From Pseudomonas cerasi (lineage in GTDB: Bacteria; Pseudomonadota; Gammaproteobacteria; Pseudomonadales; Pseudomonadaceae), in the NCBI RefSeq assembly GCF_900074915.1, contig NZ_LT222319.1, positions 3,133,001-3,197,000 of the forward strand: DNA of 64,000 nt, in the 5' to 3' direction. A program made the position numbers and the translations under genes. Positions 1 to 8,971 of this stretch are shown here, piece after piece. Under the pieces are notes generated by a model that was not told where the DNA came from, did no database searches, and saw only the letters and a list, made by a program, of their open reading frames with translations. Position 1 is the stretch's first letter, and each line of letters opens with the position of its first letter.

Positions 1-1
1 C

Positions 2-61
2 ACCCCGCTGACCGCGCTGGGCGCATGGTATTACAGCCTGCGTGACCGACTCGGCTTCTAG
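2..61 (+). CDS. C-terminal end of an unidentified protein (partial)
   Basis: Only the last 19 codons are inside the window, ending ...WYYSLRDRLGF before a TAG stop. A strong hairpin terminator follows about 15 bases later, which supports this as a true gene end. The fragment is too short to assign a family; its aromatic and basic composition would fit the cytoplasmic tail of a membrane protein, but that is a guess. Confidence 0.5.
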   Translation, partial: TPLTALGAWYYSLRDRLGF

Positions 62-74
62 ATTTGCTGAACGT

Positions 75-104
75 AAAACGGCACCTTCTCGGTGCCGTTT
101 TTGT
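75..104. terminator. Bidirectional intrinsic terminator
   Basis: A 10-bp perfect stem (AAACGGCACC / GGTGCCGTTT) with a 5-base loop is followed by a T run on the plus strand and preceded by an A run. It can therefore terminate both the gene ending at 61 and the minus-strand gene ending at 121. Confidence 0.85.
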
Positions 105-120
105 TCCTGCCGCGTTGATT

Positions 121-822
121 TCATTTAACGCCGCGTGCCAACGTTCTTTTCGCCTCGCCCGCCGCCTGCTCCTGTCCTGATGTCGATAACGCTTCGGCCG
201 CCTGCAGCCAGCGCTGCGCATCGACATTGGCCGGCAACTGACGGGGCGACTGAATCAGCACCGCCCAACTGCCCGAGTCCTTCCAGGCCGACGCGAAGCT
301 GCTGAAACTCATTGAATAGCGACGATCCATGCCTGCGTTGAGCAGCACGGTCTCCTTGATGCGGTTATAGCCGATCAACACCGCATAACGCGGCCCTTTC
401 CACAGCGCAGAGCCCTGGGCAAAACGCAGCATGACCGGATAACCCGCCGAGACCTGAGTCAGCAGGTCCTGTAATTGGCCATCAAGCGGGTAAACCATGA
501 ACCCGTATTCACGCGCGACTTTCTGCATGTTCTGTTCGAGCCGGTCCTCGGCGCCCGGCAGTTGCAGCGGCTTGTCGAGCAAACCGGGCGTTGTCTGCAC
601 CTGCTGGTTGGCCAGCATGCTAGCCAGCACCATCGGGCCGCTTTGATAGGCATTACCCCGAAAGAACGGAATCGACGTCAGCTCGACCCGGTCCGGAAGG
701 CGTTTCATCTCCGGCGTAACCATCGACGAACAACCAGCAAGGCCCGTCAGCAAGGCCGCAATCAACCATGAACGCAGTGCACCGGCAGTACCGGTATTGA
801 AAGAAACCGACAGCATGTTCAC
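121..822 (-). CDS. Degenerate PA2778-family (C39-like) cysteine peptidase lipoprotein
   Basis: A 233-residue lipoprotein with a lipobox (TGLAGC) after an N-terminal hydrophobic segment. The body resembles the PA2778-type papain-like/C39-like domain found in Pseudomonas: VELTSIPFF near the start, then the position where family members read YQCGP. Here that site is YQSGP, so the catalytic cysteine is serine. The later HYAVVVGYD-like site reads RYAVLIGYN, so the expected histidine is also missing. It is also shorter than family members that carry a TPR tail. The start may be GTG at 822 or the ATG two codons later. It is probably a non-catalytic or decaying exported protein. Confidence 0.7.
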   Translation of the reverse strand: MNMLSVSFNTGTAGALRSWLIAALLTGLAGCSSMVTPEMKRLPDRVELTSIPFFRGNAYQSGPMVLASMLANQQVQTTPGLLDKPLQLPGAEDRLEQNMQKVAREYGFMVYPLDGQLQDLLTQVSAGYPVMLRFAQGSALWKGPRYAVLIGYNRIKETVLLNAGMDRRYSMSFSSFASAWKDSGSWAVLIQSPRQLPANVDAQRWLQAAEALSTSGQEQAAGEAKRTLARGVK

Positions 823-1036
823 TCACTTCAACTGTTATCGGGCAACCCGCGACCCGACCTGAGCACCGATGATAGAGCCGACCGGGTTCCGGGTATAGCC
901 GCGCGCAGCACCCCGGTCAGCGGAATGGCGAAAATAATTCATAGCCCGATGCCACTGGTCAATTAACCGAAACATGCCCCGTACTAGACTGTCAGTTATC
1001 AAGACCGCAACAAAAAGCAGGAATGTGGAGGCACTT

Positions 1037-1219
1037 ATGAGCCTGGAATTGACAATCGTGATGCTGATCGCCTCTTGGCTTGCCGTTGCCAGTGCGATGC
1101 TGTGGGGGGTGATGCGCGTATCCCGTCGCCATCACCAGCCACGCAGTGTCGAGTCGCGCGTGGCAAAGCGGCCAGTCCTTGCAAAACATCTCAAGGCTCC
1201 CGCTGTAGCAGCCAACTGA
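1037..1219 (+). CDS. Small single-pass membrane protein
   Basis: A 60-codon ORF starting at an ATG with a GGAGG Shine-Dalgarno six bases upstream. It has one strongly hydrophobic helix (about residues 5-27) followed by a basic, Arg/His-rich tail, the layout of a small inner-membrane protein with a cytoplasmic tail. No recognisable family. The good ribosome binding site and transmembrane pattern argue that it is real. It stands alone between the minus-strand genes on either side. Confidence 0.55.
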   Translation: MSLELTIVMLIASWLAVASAMLWGVMRVSRRHHQPRSVESRVAKRPVLAKHLKAPAVAAN

Positions 1220-1301
1220 CTTACAAGGGCGTGAGCAGCGTTTAGCTGATCTGCCCTCATCAGCGTATTTGCCAGCACCTTTTTTACAGTTTCGCCAGCT
1301 A

Positions 1302-2060
1302 TCAGTGCGTGGACACCTGAGTAGCGGCTTTCTTGCGTCTTGCCCTGCGTACCAGCATGTTCAAGGCTTCAACGGCTGCCGAGAAGGCCATGGCCGCATA
1401 GATATAACCCTTGGGCACATGGGCGCCGAAACCTTCGGCGATCAGCGTCATACCGATCATGATCAGGAAGCCCAGGGCCAGCATGACCACCGTCGGGTTG
1501 TCGTTGATGAACTTGGCCAGCGGGTTGGCGGCGACAAGCATCACCACCACAGCAGAGATGACCGCGATGACCATGATCGGCAGGTGCTCGGTCATCCCCA
1601 CGGCAGTGATGATACTGTCGATGGAGAACACCAGGTCCAGCATCAGGATCTGCACGATAGCCGCGCTCATGCTCAGCGCCACCACCGAACCCAGGGCTTT
1701 CTCTTCCTCGGTCTTGACGTCCATGCTGTGGTGAATTTCCGTCGTTGCCTTCCAGACCAGGAACAGGCCACCGGCAATCAGGATCATGTCTTTCCATGAG
1801 AACGCCTGACCGAATACCTCGAAGACCGGCTCTGTCAGTTGCACGATGTACGCAACGGTACTGAGCAGACCCAGACGCATCACCAGCGCCATGCCGATAC
1901 CCAGCTTGCGAGCCTTCTCGCGCTGATGTTCAGGCAGCTTGTTAGTGAGAATCGAGATGAAAATCAGGTTATCGATGCCCAGTACAACTTCCATCACCAC
2001 CAGTGTCGCCAGCGCGATCCAGGCGGCCGGACTTGTTGCGAGTTCCAATAGGTATTCCAT
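1302..2060 (-). CDS. TerC-family integral membrane protein
   Basis: A 252-residue polytopic membrane protein of the TerC/YgdQ family, associated in other bacteria with metal-ion (often manganese) efflux at the inner membrane. Family acidic motifs within membrane segments are visible: [13 protein letters not shown] near residues 22-34 and [15 protein letters not shown] near residue 142. About seven hydrophobic helices can be counted and the C-terminus is basic. It lies 34 bases downstream of the small lipoprotein gene on the same strand and may be co-transcribed with it. No yybP-ykoY-type manganese riboswitch is visible in that short gap. Substrate is not determinable from sequence. Confidence 0.88.
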   Translation of the reverse strand: MEYLLELATSPAAWIALATLVVMEVVLGIDNLIFISILTNKLPEHQREKARKLGIGMALVMRLGLLSTVAYIVQLTEPVFEVFGQAFSWKDMILIAGGLFLVWKATTEIHHSMDVKTEEEKALGSVVALSMSAAIVQILMLDLVFSIDSIITAVGMTEHLPIMVIAVISAVVVMLVAANPLAKFINDNPTVVMLALGFLIMIGMTLIAEGFGAHVPKGYIYAAMAFSAAVEALNMLVRRARRKKAATQVSTH

Positions 2061-2094
2061 AGATCACTGCCCTGCCTGCGCCAATAGTTATAAG

Positions 2095-2337
2095 TCAGAT
2101 TTCTTTATCAGACGTGTTTTCGGTTTCAGCCGAGTTTGGTGGTGGCTCCTGCAACGAAAGTTCCTGCCTGGCCTCGTCCAGTGCCTGGGTCGCGGCTTTA
2201 TGGGTGTCATCGACCACCTGTTTTGCACTGTCGGCGGCGGCGTTCACCACCTGCTTGGTGGAAGACTCTAGCTGATCGCATCCCGCCACTACCAGCAGCG
2301 AACCGCTCAGTAATACAGCGTAAAGGGCTTTGTTCAT
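2095..2337 (-). CDS. Small outer/inner membrane lipoprotein
   Basis: An 80-residue protein with a signal peptide ending in a lipobox (VVAGC, Cys near residue 20). A low-complexity, Ala/Asp/Gln-rich helical region follows (repeated pattern of KQVV and DxAxxA), with an acidic tail. This is the form of small Pseudomonas lipoproteins of unknown function that probably form a coiled coil in the periplasm. It is divergent from nhaR and upstream of the terC-family gene on the same strand. No specific function is claimed. Confidence 0.75.
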   Translation of the reverse strand: MNKALYAVLLSGSLLVVAGCDQLESSTKQVVNAAADSAKQVVDDTHKAATQALDEARQELSLQEPPPNSAETENTSDKEI

Positions 2338-2468
2338 GGGCTCCTCGGTCGGTGAAGCCGGGCGGCCTGTTCAGCCCGGCATTGGAGCGGATTCTAGACA
2401 TCTTGAAACATAAGGAAAATTCGATTTTATAAGGCATATACTTCGGTTTTACCGAATCGGCAGAAAAT

Positions 2469-3371
2469 ATGCTCAATTACCGCCAGCTTCACTACTTCTG
2501 GGTCGTGGCCAAGACCGGCAGCATCGTGCGCGCCTGTGAACAGTTGAATCTGACCGCGCAGACCGTCAGCGGGCAGATCAGTCTGCTGGAGGCGTCACTG
2601 GGGGTCGATCTGTTTCAGCGCGTCGGTCGGCAACTGGAAATGACCGAAGCAGGTCGCCTCGCCCTGCCCTACGCCGAACAAATGTTTCAGTTGGGCAATG
2701 ACCTGGAAAACCTGCTGCGTTCGCAACCGGATGAACAGCAATTGCTGTTGCGCATTGGGGTGGCCGACGTCGTGCCCAAGTCGATTGTCTACCGCCTGAT
2801 CGCCCCGACCATGACGCTGGAAGAGTCAATCCGCATCACCTGTCGCGAGGACAAGCTGGAACGACTGCTGGCAGACCTGGCCATTCAGCGTCTCGACCTG
2901 GTGATTTCCGATAGCCCCATGCCGCCGCATCTGGACATCAAGGGGTATAGCCAGAAGCTGGGCGAATGCGGGGTCAGTTTTTTCGCCACGCGTGAAATGG
3001 CGGAGCGTATCGGGACGGATTTTCCGCAGTGCATGCATGGCGCACCGCTGCTGATTCCAGGCCAGGAAACCGTGGTTCGAGGCCGACTGATGCGCTGGTT
3101 TGCCGAACAGAGCATTCAGCCGCGCATCATTGGCGAATTCGATGACAGCGCGCTGATGAAGGCGTTCGGCAAATCCGGCAGCGGCGTGTTCGTGGCGCCC
3201 AGCGTGATCGCCGACGAAGTGCAGAACCAGTATGGCGTACAAGTGGTTGGCCATACTGACGCGGTGACCGAATCGTTCTACGCCATTACCGTGGAGCGCA
3301 AGGTCAGGCACCCCGGCGTTGTCGCCATCGCCGAAAGTGCTCGGAACCAGCTGTTTACCGATGCAGGCTAA
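2469..3371 (+). CDS. nhaR: NhaR-type LysR transcriptional activator
   Basis: A 300-residue LysR-type regulator. The N-terminal winged helix (MLNYRQLHYFWVVAKTGS, then the recognition helix around LTAQTVSGQISLLE) is the characteristic NhaR variant rather than a generic LysR. NhaR proteins activate Na+/H+ antiporter genes in response to sodium in enteric bacteria. No antiporter gene is adjacent here; a small lipoprotein gene is divergent and an MFS exporter gene is convergent, so the target is unknown. Its stop codon overlaps the MFS stop codon (TAA 3369-3371, opposite TAG 3368-3370). Confidence 0.9.
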   Translation: MLNYRQLHYFWVVAKTGSIVRACEQLNLTAQTVSGQISLLEASLGVDLFQRVGRQLEMTEAGRLALPYAEQMFQLGNDLENLLRSQPDEQQLLLRIGVADVVPKSIVYRLIAPTMTLEESIRITCREDKLERLLADLAIQRLDLVISDSPMPPHLDIKGYSQKLGECGVSFFATREMAERIGTDFPQCMHGAPLLIPGQETVVRGRLMRWFAEQSIQPRIIGEFDDSALMKAFGKSGSGVFVAPSVIADEVQNQYGVQVVGHTDAVTESFYAITVERKVRHPGVVAIAESARNQLFTDAG

Positions 3372-4522
3372 GCCGGGAGCGGCCCCGGATCACGCTTGAT
3401 CAACAACAGCGCCAGCACAAGCGCCAGCACAATGATGCCCGCAGCGGCAAAACCGACGTTGCCCAGCCCCAGGTGATCAATGACCCTGCCGCCAATCACC
3501 GCGCCGATGCCAATGCCAAGGTTGGCGCCGGCGATGTTCAGTGATGCCGCGAATGCAGGTGCTTGTGGCGCTGCCTTGATCAGCCGCACATGACTGACCA
3601 GAAACAAGGCCGCCTGGGTAATGCCCCAAACGGCAAGCGCGAGTGGCAAGGCCACCACCGAATGAATGCTCGGCACCACCGCGACCATGCCGACGACCAT
3701 GAAAGCGCAGAACACCAGGCTGGCAATCAACGGATGGCGGTCGACCATGCGCCCGCCCAGCGAGTTGCCCAGCAAGCCGACAGTGCCAAAGCCCATCAGA
3801 CACCAGCCCACCAGAGCGCCGTCGAAACCGGCAAGACGCTCGAGCATGTCCGCCAGGTAGGTATAGGCCGTGAACATGCCGCTGAACACCAGCACCGAGA
3901 GCAGCACGTGCCCCTGCATCATCCGGCTGCGCAAGATGCCGAACTGTTCAAGGATCGAGACCGGGTTCGGCCGGGCAACCGTTTTCGGCAGATAGACCGT
4001 CAACAACAGTGCCTTGGCGAACGCCAGACCGGCCAGCACCAGAAAGGCCGTGCGCCAGCCGAACGCGTCGGAGATCAGGGTACCGATGGGGATGCCGAAC
4101 ACCGTGGCGCAAACGATGCCGAAACCGATCCTGGCAATCGCCCGCCCAGCAAACTGCGGACCGACAATGTCCACGGCGGTCTCGCTGGCCAGCGCCCAGA
4201 ACACCGGCAAGCCCAACGCGGGAATCAGCCGGGCGATACCCATCACGGCGATATTGGGCGCCAGCGCCGCCAGCATATTTGCAAAGCCGAACAGTACCAG
4301 GATGCTGACAAAAAGGCGCTTGCGCTCGAAGCGCGAAAAGTAGGCGGTCAGAAAGGGACCAAAGGCGGCGACGGTGAACGCGAACAACGTCACCAGCAGC
4401 CCGGCCTGCGAGACCGTGACATTCAGGTCGCGGGCAACGGCTGGCAAAAGGCCAACGATAACGAATTCTGTAGTCAGCACGGTGAACCCGGCGGCTGACA
4501 GCAGAAGGATGGGCAACAACAT
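3368..4522 (-). CDS. MFS transporter of the DHA1/AraJ-like efflux type
   Basis: A 384-residue, 12-helix major facilitator superfamily protein. The first helix begins ILLLSAAGFTVLTTEFVIVG and the loop 2-3 basic motif is present (YFSRFERKRLF), as in sugar/chloramphenicol-type drug:H+ antiporters. Substrate cannot be assigned. It is convergent with nhaR, with overlapping stop codons, so it is an independent transcription unit. The start ATG is at 4522, preceded by GGAGTATTC on the minus strand, an acceptable Shine-Dalgarno. Confidence 0.85.
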   Translation of the reverse strand: MLLPILLLSAAGFTVLTTEFVIVGLLPAVARDLNVTVSQAGLLVTLFAFTVAAFGPFLTAYFSRFERKRLFVSILVLFGFANMLAALAPNIAVMGIARLIPALGLPVFWALASETAVDIVGPQFAGRAIARIGFGIVCATVFGIPIGTLISDAFGWRTAFLVLAGLAFAKALLLTVYLPKTVARPNPVSILEQFGILRSRMMQGHVLLSVLVFSGMFTAYTYLADMLERLAGFDGALVGWCLMGFGTVGLLGNSLGGRMVDRHPLIASLVFCAFMVVGMVAVVPSIHSVVALPLALAVWGITQAALFLVSHVRLIKAAPQAPAFAASLNIAGANLGIGIGAVIGGRVIDHLGLGNVGFAAAGIIVLALVLALLLIKRDPGPLPA

Positions 4523-4953
4523 GAATACTCCAGAACAACATCAATACAGCCCGCTGCAACAGCGCGGCCTGCGGGAGGAAAATTAAAGCGGCTTGAAGAT
4601 GAGTGTCACGCCAATGCTGCGCATTGGCGTGCATTTCGTGAGGTTCTGCGTCGAAACTTCTCAATCCGGCAAGGCAGTGACTAAACAGTGCATCCTGTAC
4701 GACCCGAAGCTCACGCCAAAGCTCAGTGAAAGCGTAACGAACTGCACCCACACGCTGAGCACGCGTCGGTGTAAACCAGTCCGCTTTTTATTCTGGCCGA
4801 AGGCCGTGGGAGCGGGCCTGCTCGCGAAGAGGCCGGTACAGCCCTCAGGAAAGAGGGCGCTCGATGCATCGACTTCGTGAGCAATACGGACGCCGCCCCG
4901 GTCACTCCAACGCCCTTCGGGCAGAAGCCTGTAAGCCCTTTATTCCGGGCGTT
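4523..4953. other. Non-coding gap upstream of the MFS gene
   Basis: This gap lies between two minus-strand genes. Apart from one REP element (4806-4832) and the short hairpin GCCC-TTC-GGGC near 4912-4921, no convincing gene was found. ORFs crossing it have no ribosome binding site or recognisable protein content. Confidence 0.6.
4806..4832 (+). repeat. Pseudomonas REP element
   Basis: The sequence GTGGGAGCGGGCCTGCTCGCG plus AAGAGG is the common Pseudomonas repetitive extragenic palindrome (GGGAGC ... GCTCGCG core stem). A weak, inverted partner lies about 40 bases on (CTTCGTGAGCA near 4873). It is related to the three copies at 32.3-32.4 kb. Confidence 0.8.
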
Positions 4954-5463
4954 TTAGAACTTGCCCATGAAATCACGCTTGCCGATTTCAACGCCGTTGT
5001 GGCGCAGCAGATCGTAGGCAGTCGTGACGTGAAAGAAGAACTGCGGCAAGGCGTAGCTGAGCAGATAGGCCTGACCGTTCAGGCGCTTTTCCTTTTCAGT
5101 GCCGGGACGCAGGACGATTTCGATGCCTTCCTTGCCGTCGACCTGGTCAGGGGTGATGCTGCCGATGAACGCGAGTGTCTTGGCAAGCAGAGCCTGCAAC
5201 TCGGCAAAGGTGGTTTCGGTGTCATCGTATTGCGGGATCTCGACGCCTGCCAGGCGCGCGGAAGCACCCTTGGCAAAATCGACAGCGATCTGCACCTGAC
5301 GGGTGAACGGCAGCATATCCGGGAACAGACGTGCCTGTAGCAGGGCTGGCGGCTGAATTTTCTTCTCGGTCGCGTAGGCTTCGGCTTTGGTCAGAACGTC
5401 GCTCAGCGCGTTGAGCATTTGCTGAAAGACAGGAATGGAAGCGGCGTACAGGGAAATAGACAT
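4954..5463 (-). CDS. DUF1993 family protein
   Basis: A 169-residue cytoplasmic protein (MSISLYAASIPVFQQML...) matching the DUF1993 family, which has a DinB-like four-helix-bundle fold. Histidines typical of that fold are seen late in the sequence (FFFHVTTAYDLLRHNGV, ending in the family-typical GKRDFMG). The ATG at 5463 was chosen because AGGA sits 7 bases upstream; an in-frame start nine codons earlier has no ribosome binding site. Biochemical function is unknown; roles in metal binding or thiol chemistry are only analogies to DinB-like proteins. Confidence 0.85.
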   Translation of the reverse strand: MSISLYAASIPVFQQMLNALSDVLTKAEAYATEKKIQPPALLQARLFPDMLPFTRQVQIAVDFAKGASARLAGVEIPQYDDTETTFAELQALLAKTLAFIGSITPDQVDGKEGIEIVLRPGTEKEKRLNGQAYLLSYALPQFFFHVTTAYDLLRHNGVEIGKRDFMGKF

Positions 5464-5617
5464 GACATATCCTGATTGAGAAAGGCGCAATTATAGACCC
5501 ACATGACGCCAAACGCCGTGACACTTTTCAGCGCCCCTGCAGATCCGTGCAGCAGACACTGGCAATAATGTCCGCCACGCCCTACGCTGATCCACCGCCA
5601 TCACTCAGGGAAGCGCC

Positions 5618-6292
5618 ATGTCCATCGAATCGTCCTCCACCGAATCCTCCCCGAATGCCGAGGCGTTACAACTCAACGGCGTTGAAGTGCGCATTCTGGG
5701 CTGCCTGATCGAGAAACAGGCGACCAACCCGGAAACCTATCCGCTGACCCTCAATGCACTGGTGATTGCCTGCAACCAGAAGACCAGTCGTGACCCGGTC
5801 ATGAACCTCACCCAGGGTCAGGTCGGCCAGAGCCTGCGAGCCCTGGAAGGCCGCGGTCTGTCACGGCTGATCATGGGCAGTCGCGCCGATCGCTGGGAAC
5901 ACAGGGTCGACAAGGGGCTCGAGCTGGTCCCGGCGCAGGTGATACTCACTGGCCTGTTGCTGCTGCGCGGGCCACAGACCGTCAACGAGCTGCTGACCCG
6001 CAGCAACCGCATGCACGACTTCGAGGACAGCGAGCAGGTCGTGCACCAGCTGGAACGTCTGATCGCCAGAGGTCTGGCGATGCTCGTGCCGCGCCAGTCG
6101 GGCCAGCGCGAAGACCGTTACATGCACCTGCTGGGCGACCCGGAATCCCTGCAGGAGCTGCTTGCCGCCCGCCAGCACGCACCGGAGCGACCTTCGGCAA
6201 GTCCGGCGGCCAACTCGCGTATCGATGAGCTGGAGGCACGGGTCGCGGCCCTTGAAGAACGACTGGCCAGACTGGAGCACGCCGAGGAGTAA
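5618..6292 (+). CDS. YceH family protein (DUF480)
   Basis: A 224-residue protein of the YceH/DUF480 family. It begins with a conserved winged-helix segment ([18 protein letters not shown], about residues 22-40) and contains a second winged helix ([18 protein letters not shown], about residue 112). It ends in a short coiled coil ([17 protein letters not shown]). This is a common proteobacterial protein of unsettled function; its architecture suggests DNA or nucleic-acid binding. GGGAAG precedes the ATG. Its stop is followed by a perfect 14-bp palindrome (6310-6323) overlapping the end of the convergent neighbour. Confidence 0.88.
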   Translation: MSIESSSTESSPNAEALQLNGVEVRILGCLIEKQATNPETYPLTLNALVIACNQKTSRDPVMNLTQGQVGQSLRALEGRGLSRLIMGSRADRWEHRVDKGLELVPAQVILTGLLLLRGPQTVNELLTRSNRMHDFEDSEQVVHQLERLIARGLAMLVPRQSGQREDRYMHLLGDPESLQELLAARQHAPERPSASPAANSRIDELEARVAALEERLARLEHAEE

Positions 6293-6314
6293 CGCGCCCT
6301 GCCCGACCTGCCGG

Positions 6315-7130
6315 CTAGCCGGCTCTGGCGAAGGCTGCCACCTGCTGATACTGCTCGTCGGTCGGGCGCACCCCGGTATAGAGCACAAACTGCTCCAGTG
6401 CCTGGATCGCCGCCACTTCATCACCACTCACCACACGCTTGCCCAGGCGGCGTGCAGCCTGGATCAGCGGCGTGTCGGCCGGGGTAGCCACCACATCGAA
6501 AACCGTTTCAGCGGCGTCGATGGCTTGCAGGTCAAACGACAGCTCGTCAGCTTGCGCGCCCTGCATCCCTAATGGAGTGACATTGACCAGCAAGGGTGGC
6601 CGCGCGCTGCCCAGCTCCGCTTGCCAGCGAAAGCCGCACGCCTCTGCGAGACGCCGGCCGGCCTGCTCGTTACGGGCCACGATCAGCCCCTCGGTGAAAC
6701 CCGCATCACGCAGCGCGAACGCGACTGCCTTGGCCATTCCCCCGCTTCCACGCAGGGCAAACGCGCTGCGCGACACCGCATGGCTCTCCATCAGTTGAGC
6801 GACAGCGATGTAATCGGTGTTGAACGCCTTCAGATGCCCGTCGGTGTTGACGATGGTATTGATCGACTGGATAGCGGCAGCCGAGGCGTCCAGTTCGTCG
6901 ACCAGCTCGATGCAGGCCTCCTTGAAGGGCATCGAAACTGCGCTGCCACGAATCCCCAGCGAGCGTATGCCGGCCACGGCGGCGGCGAGGTCTTTGGGGG
7001 CGAAAGTCTTGTAATAGAAGTTCAAGCCCAACTGCTGATAAAGATGATTATGGAAACGCACACCAAAGTTGCCGGGACGGGCGGCCATGGACATGCACAA
7101 TAATGTCTCCCTGTTAGCAGTGACGGACAT
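6315..7130 (-). CDS. Shikimate dehydrogenase-like oxidoreductase (AroE paralogue)
   Basis: A 271-residue member of the shikimate/quinate dehydrogenase family. The substrate domain shows the lysine-containing SMPFKE motif (about residue 65) and the NTDY motif (about residue 105). The Rossmann domain starts with a glycine-rich turn reading RGSGGMAKAVAFAL, where classical AroE has GAGGA. The altered turn and the different N-terminus (TANRETLLCMSMAARPGNFG) suggest a paralogue (YdiB/SdhL-like) rather than the biosynthetic AroE. GGAGG lies ten bases before the start. Cofactor preference cannot be read reliably. Confidence 0.82.
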   Translation of the reverse strand: MSVTANRETLLCMSMAARPGNFGVRFHNHLYQQLGLNFYYKTFAPKDLAAAVAGIRSLGIRGSAVSMPFKEACIELVDELDASAAAIQSINTIVNTDGHLKAFNTDYIAVAQLMESHAVSRSAFALRGSGGMAKAVAFALRDAGFTEGLIVARNEQAGRRLAEACGFRWQAELGSARPPLLVNVTPLGMQGAQADELSFDLQAIDAAETVFDVVATPADTPLIQAARRLGKRVVSGDEVAAIQALEQFVLYTGVRPTDEQYQQVAAFARAG

Positions 7131-7341
7131 CGGGTGTTTCCTCCAGACGGTAATGGCTTGAATCTTCGATAGAAGCGTATGCTACGCACCAGCGAGCGCG
7201 AGGACATATGCGGCACACCTTACATAAAATTTACTCAGCACTTTCGCAGATTCTTACAATTTCGGTGTCATAGTGTTATCCCGTGGCAGTGCTTGAGAGT
7301 GATGCAGGCGCGCGACAACGGGTTGAGAGCGAGGAACAGTC

Positions 7342-7698
7342 ATGATTCGTCAAATCCCCAAGATCGCCTTGTTTGTAGGTGCCCTGGCCCTTGCTGGCCA
7401 GGCGAATGCTGACCGTGGCTGGGGTGGCCCTGCCGTGGTAGGTGCTATCGTTGGCGCTGCCGTTGTCGGGGCGGCGGTATCTTCAGGTCGCGACAGAACG
7501 GTGTACGTCGAGCGCGAGCCGGTATACGTGCAACAGCAGCCGGTCTATTACGCGCCGCCACCGGTCTATTACCAGCCGGCCCCGGTCTATCAGGTTGTGG
7601 AGCGCTACCCACCGCCTCCACCGCCAGGCTACTACCACCGTTACGGGCCACCGCCAGGCCCCGGCTATTACTACGGTCCGCCACGCGGCCGCTGGTAA
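7342..7698 (+). CDS. Secreted Pro/Tyr/Val-rich small protein
   Basis: A 118-residue protein with a clear signal peptide (ending about QANA, residue 23), a short glycine/alanine/valine hydrophobic segment, then a low-complexity tail built of PVYY, PPPVYY and PGYYYGPP units. Such proline-tyrosine-rich exported proteins are common in Pseudomonas and have no known role. It is preceded by GAGGAACAGTC and followed directly by a strong terminator, so it is a monocistronic gene. Confidence 0.75.
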   Translation: MIRQIPKIALFVGALALAGQANADRGWGGPAVVGAIVGAAVVGAAVSSGRDRTVYVEREPVYVQQQPVYYAPPPVYYQPAPVYQVVERYPPPPPPGYYHRYGPPPGPGYYYGPPRGRW

Positions 7699-7705
7699 CA
7701 GAACA

Positions 7706-7734
7706 AAAAACCCGCCTTTTCAGGCGGGTTTTTC
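7706..7734 (+). terminator. Intrinsic terminator
   Basis: Hairpin AACCCGCCT / AGGCGGGTT with a short loop, followed by TTTT and starting 8 bases after the preceding stop codon. Confidence 0.9.
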
Positions 7735-7870
7735 GTTGCTGTGCTCACATAATTGGCTGCCAATGCAATGCGCCAAACCCTCGTTGTTATCAATGACCAC
7801 TATTGAGAGCGTCGATTTCTGACTTGCCCGCCTGCCCTCTACAGTAGCGCCATGGATTGAGGAGGCACTT

Positions 7871-8053
7871 ATGACCAAGGTACACATCATGTCCGTCGTC
7901 GGTAGCGCAGTTCCAGCCCCGCTCAGAGAGCGCGGCCTGTTGGCCTGCTGGTACCTGATTCAGGATGGCGAACCCGTCAGCGGCCCGCTCGCGTCATTGC
8001 CTGTTGCAGAGGCCCTGTCGCGGCAACTGCAGTGTCAGCCCCTCAACAGCTGA
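7871..8053 (+). CDS. Small hypothetical protein
   Basis: A 60-codon ORF with GGAGG six bases before the ATG and a strong terminator about 40 bases after its stop, so it forms a complete small transcription unit. The product contains CWYLIQDGEPVSGPLASL and no obvious membrane segment or metal-binding motif beyond two cysteines. Not recognised. Confidence 0.6.
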   Translation: MTKVHIMSVVGSAVPAPLRERGLLACWYLIQDGEPVSGPLASLPVAEALSRQLQCQPLNS

Positions 8054-8093
8054 CTTCTTCTGCAAACCTCGTGCGTTGCTCCGCACATCCCTT

Positions 8094-8124
8094 GCCCGCC
8101 TCTTCGATGGCGGGCTTTTTTTGC
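8094..8124 (+). terminator. Intrinsic terminator
   Basis: Stem GCCCGCC / GGCGGGC with an 8-base loop followed by seven T residues; it ends the small ORF at 7871-8053. Confidence 0.9.
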
Positions 8125-8148
8125 CATGGAAAAAGCCGGTGACCAGAC

Positions 8149-8709
8149 TCAGCCGCGCTCGGCCATGGCCGCGTTGACCTGACAGCGATGGGCCAGTTTC
8201 TGCAGGCGTTTCTCCAGCGCCATTAACACCACACGATCGGTACGCCCACTGTCGAGTTCATCGATCAGGTCATTGGCGACCTGACGCAATTCGTAAGCCA
8301 GCACCACGCGGTCATCGTTGAGGTCCTGTTTATGCGACTCGAACAGGCGATGCAGGTAATCCTGCAAGGTGTATTTCAGGCTATGCCGGTCACTGGCGCG
8401 CAGATGGGTCAGGTTGAGGCTGATACGGCCCTGCAGTTCGCTCAGCTCGCCGCACAGGTACTGCATGCGCCGCGCGTAACCCACTTCCCGGTCACGTATC
8501 TGCCTGTGCGCCAGTTCCGCTTCCTGCTTGCGCTGGATGGCCGGTACTGCCACAGCGGCCATCAGCCCGACGATCAGACCGATCGCCTGCATCCAGCCGG
8601 CCCAGTCACTCGGACGTGAGGTAAAGCCGACACCCAGCAGCAGAATGACGATCAATGAAGCGCTGATCACCAGTACTGCGTAATCCTTGCTGACAAACCC
8701 CTTGAGCAT
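8149..8709 (-). CDS. Hypothetical inner-membrane protein with cytoplasmic helical domain
   Basis: A 186-residue protein with two N-terminal transmembrane helices (about residues 10-30 and 38-60) followed by a charged, mostly helical region rich in Arg, Glu, Leu and His. No enzymatic motif is visible. It has its own start at 8709 with a weak upstream ribosome site and is divergent from pbpG across a 262-base spacer. Function unknown. Confidence 0.65.
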   Translation of the reverse strand: MLKGFVSKDYAVLVISASLIVILLLGVGFTSRPSDWAGWMQAIGLIVGLMAAVAVPAIQRKQEAELAHRQIRDREVGYARRMQYLCGELSELQGRISLNLTHLRASDRHSLKYTLQDYLHRLFESHKQDLNDDRVVLAYELRQVANDLIDELDSGRTDRVVLMALEKRLQKLAHRCQVNAAMAERG

Positions 8710-8971
8710 TGCATGACTCCTGAATCGGTGACCTGAATGGCATGGAATGCTAATCGGTGCGGGCCTTGCGCACCACGAATATTCAATTCAGATGTGGTTT
8801 TTGGCAGGTTCCAGAGCAGAAAGCGACTTAACAGCAACTTAATGAATGACCGATTGCGTCATTTATTGCGCAAACGCCCACCCCAGCCCATCGACATACA
8901 GCAAAGTCTGCTCATAAAATGCAGCGTTTTGACGCGATCCCTTCCATTTACCACCTTTTATCGAGTGAGCC

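Noticed and set aside
6310..6323. Perfect palindrome GCCGGCTAGCCGGC as a terminator or operator
   Set aside because: It overlaps the end of the shikimate dehydrogenase-like gene, has no loop or T run and may be a chance palindrome.
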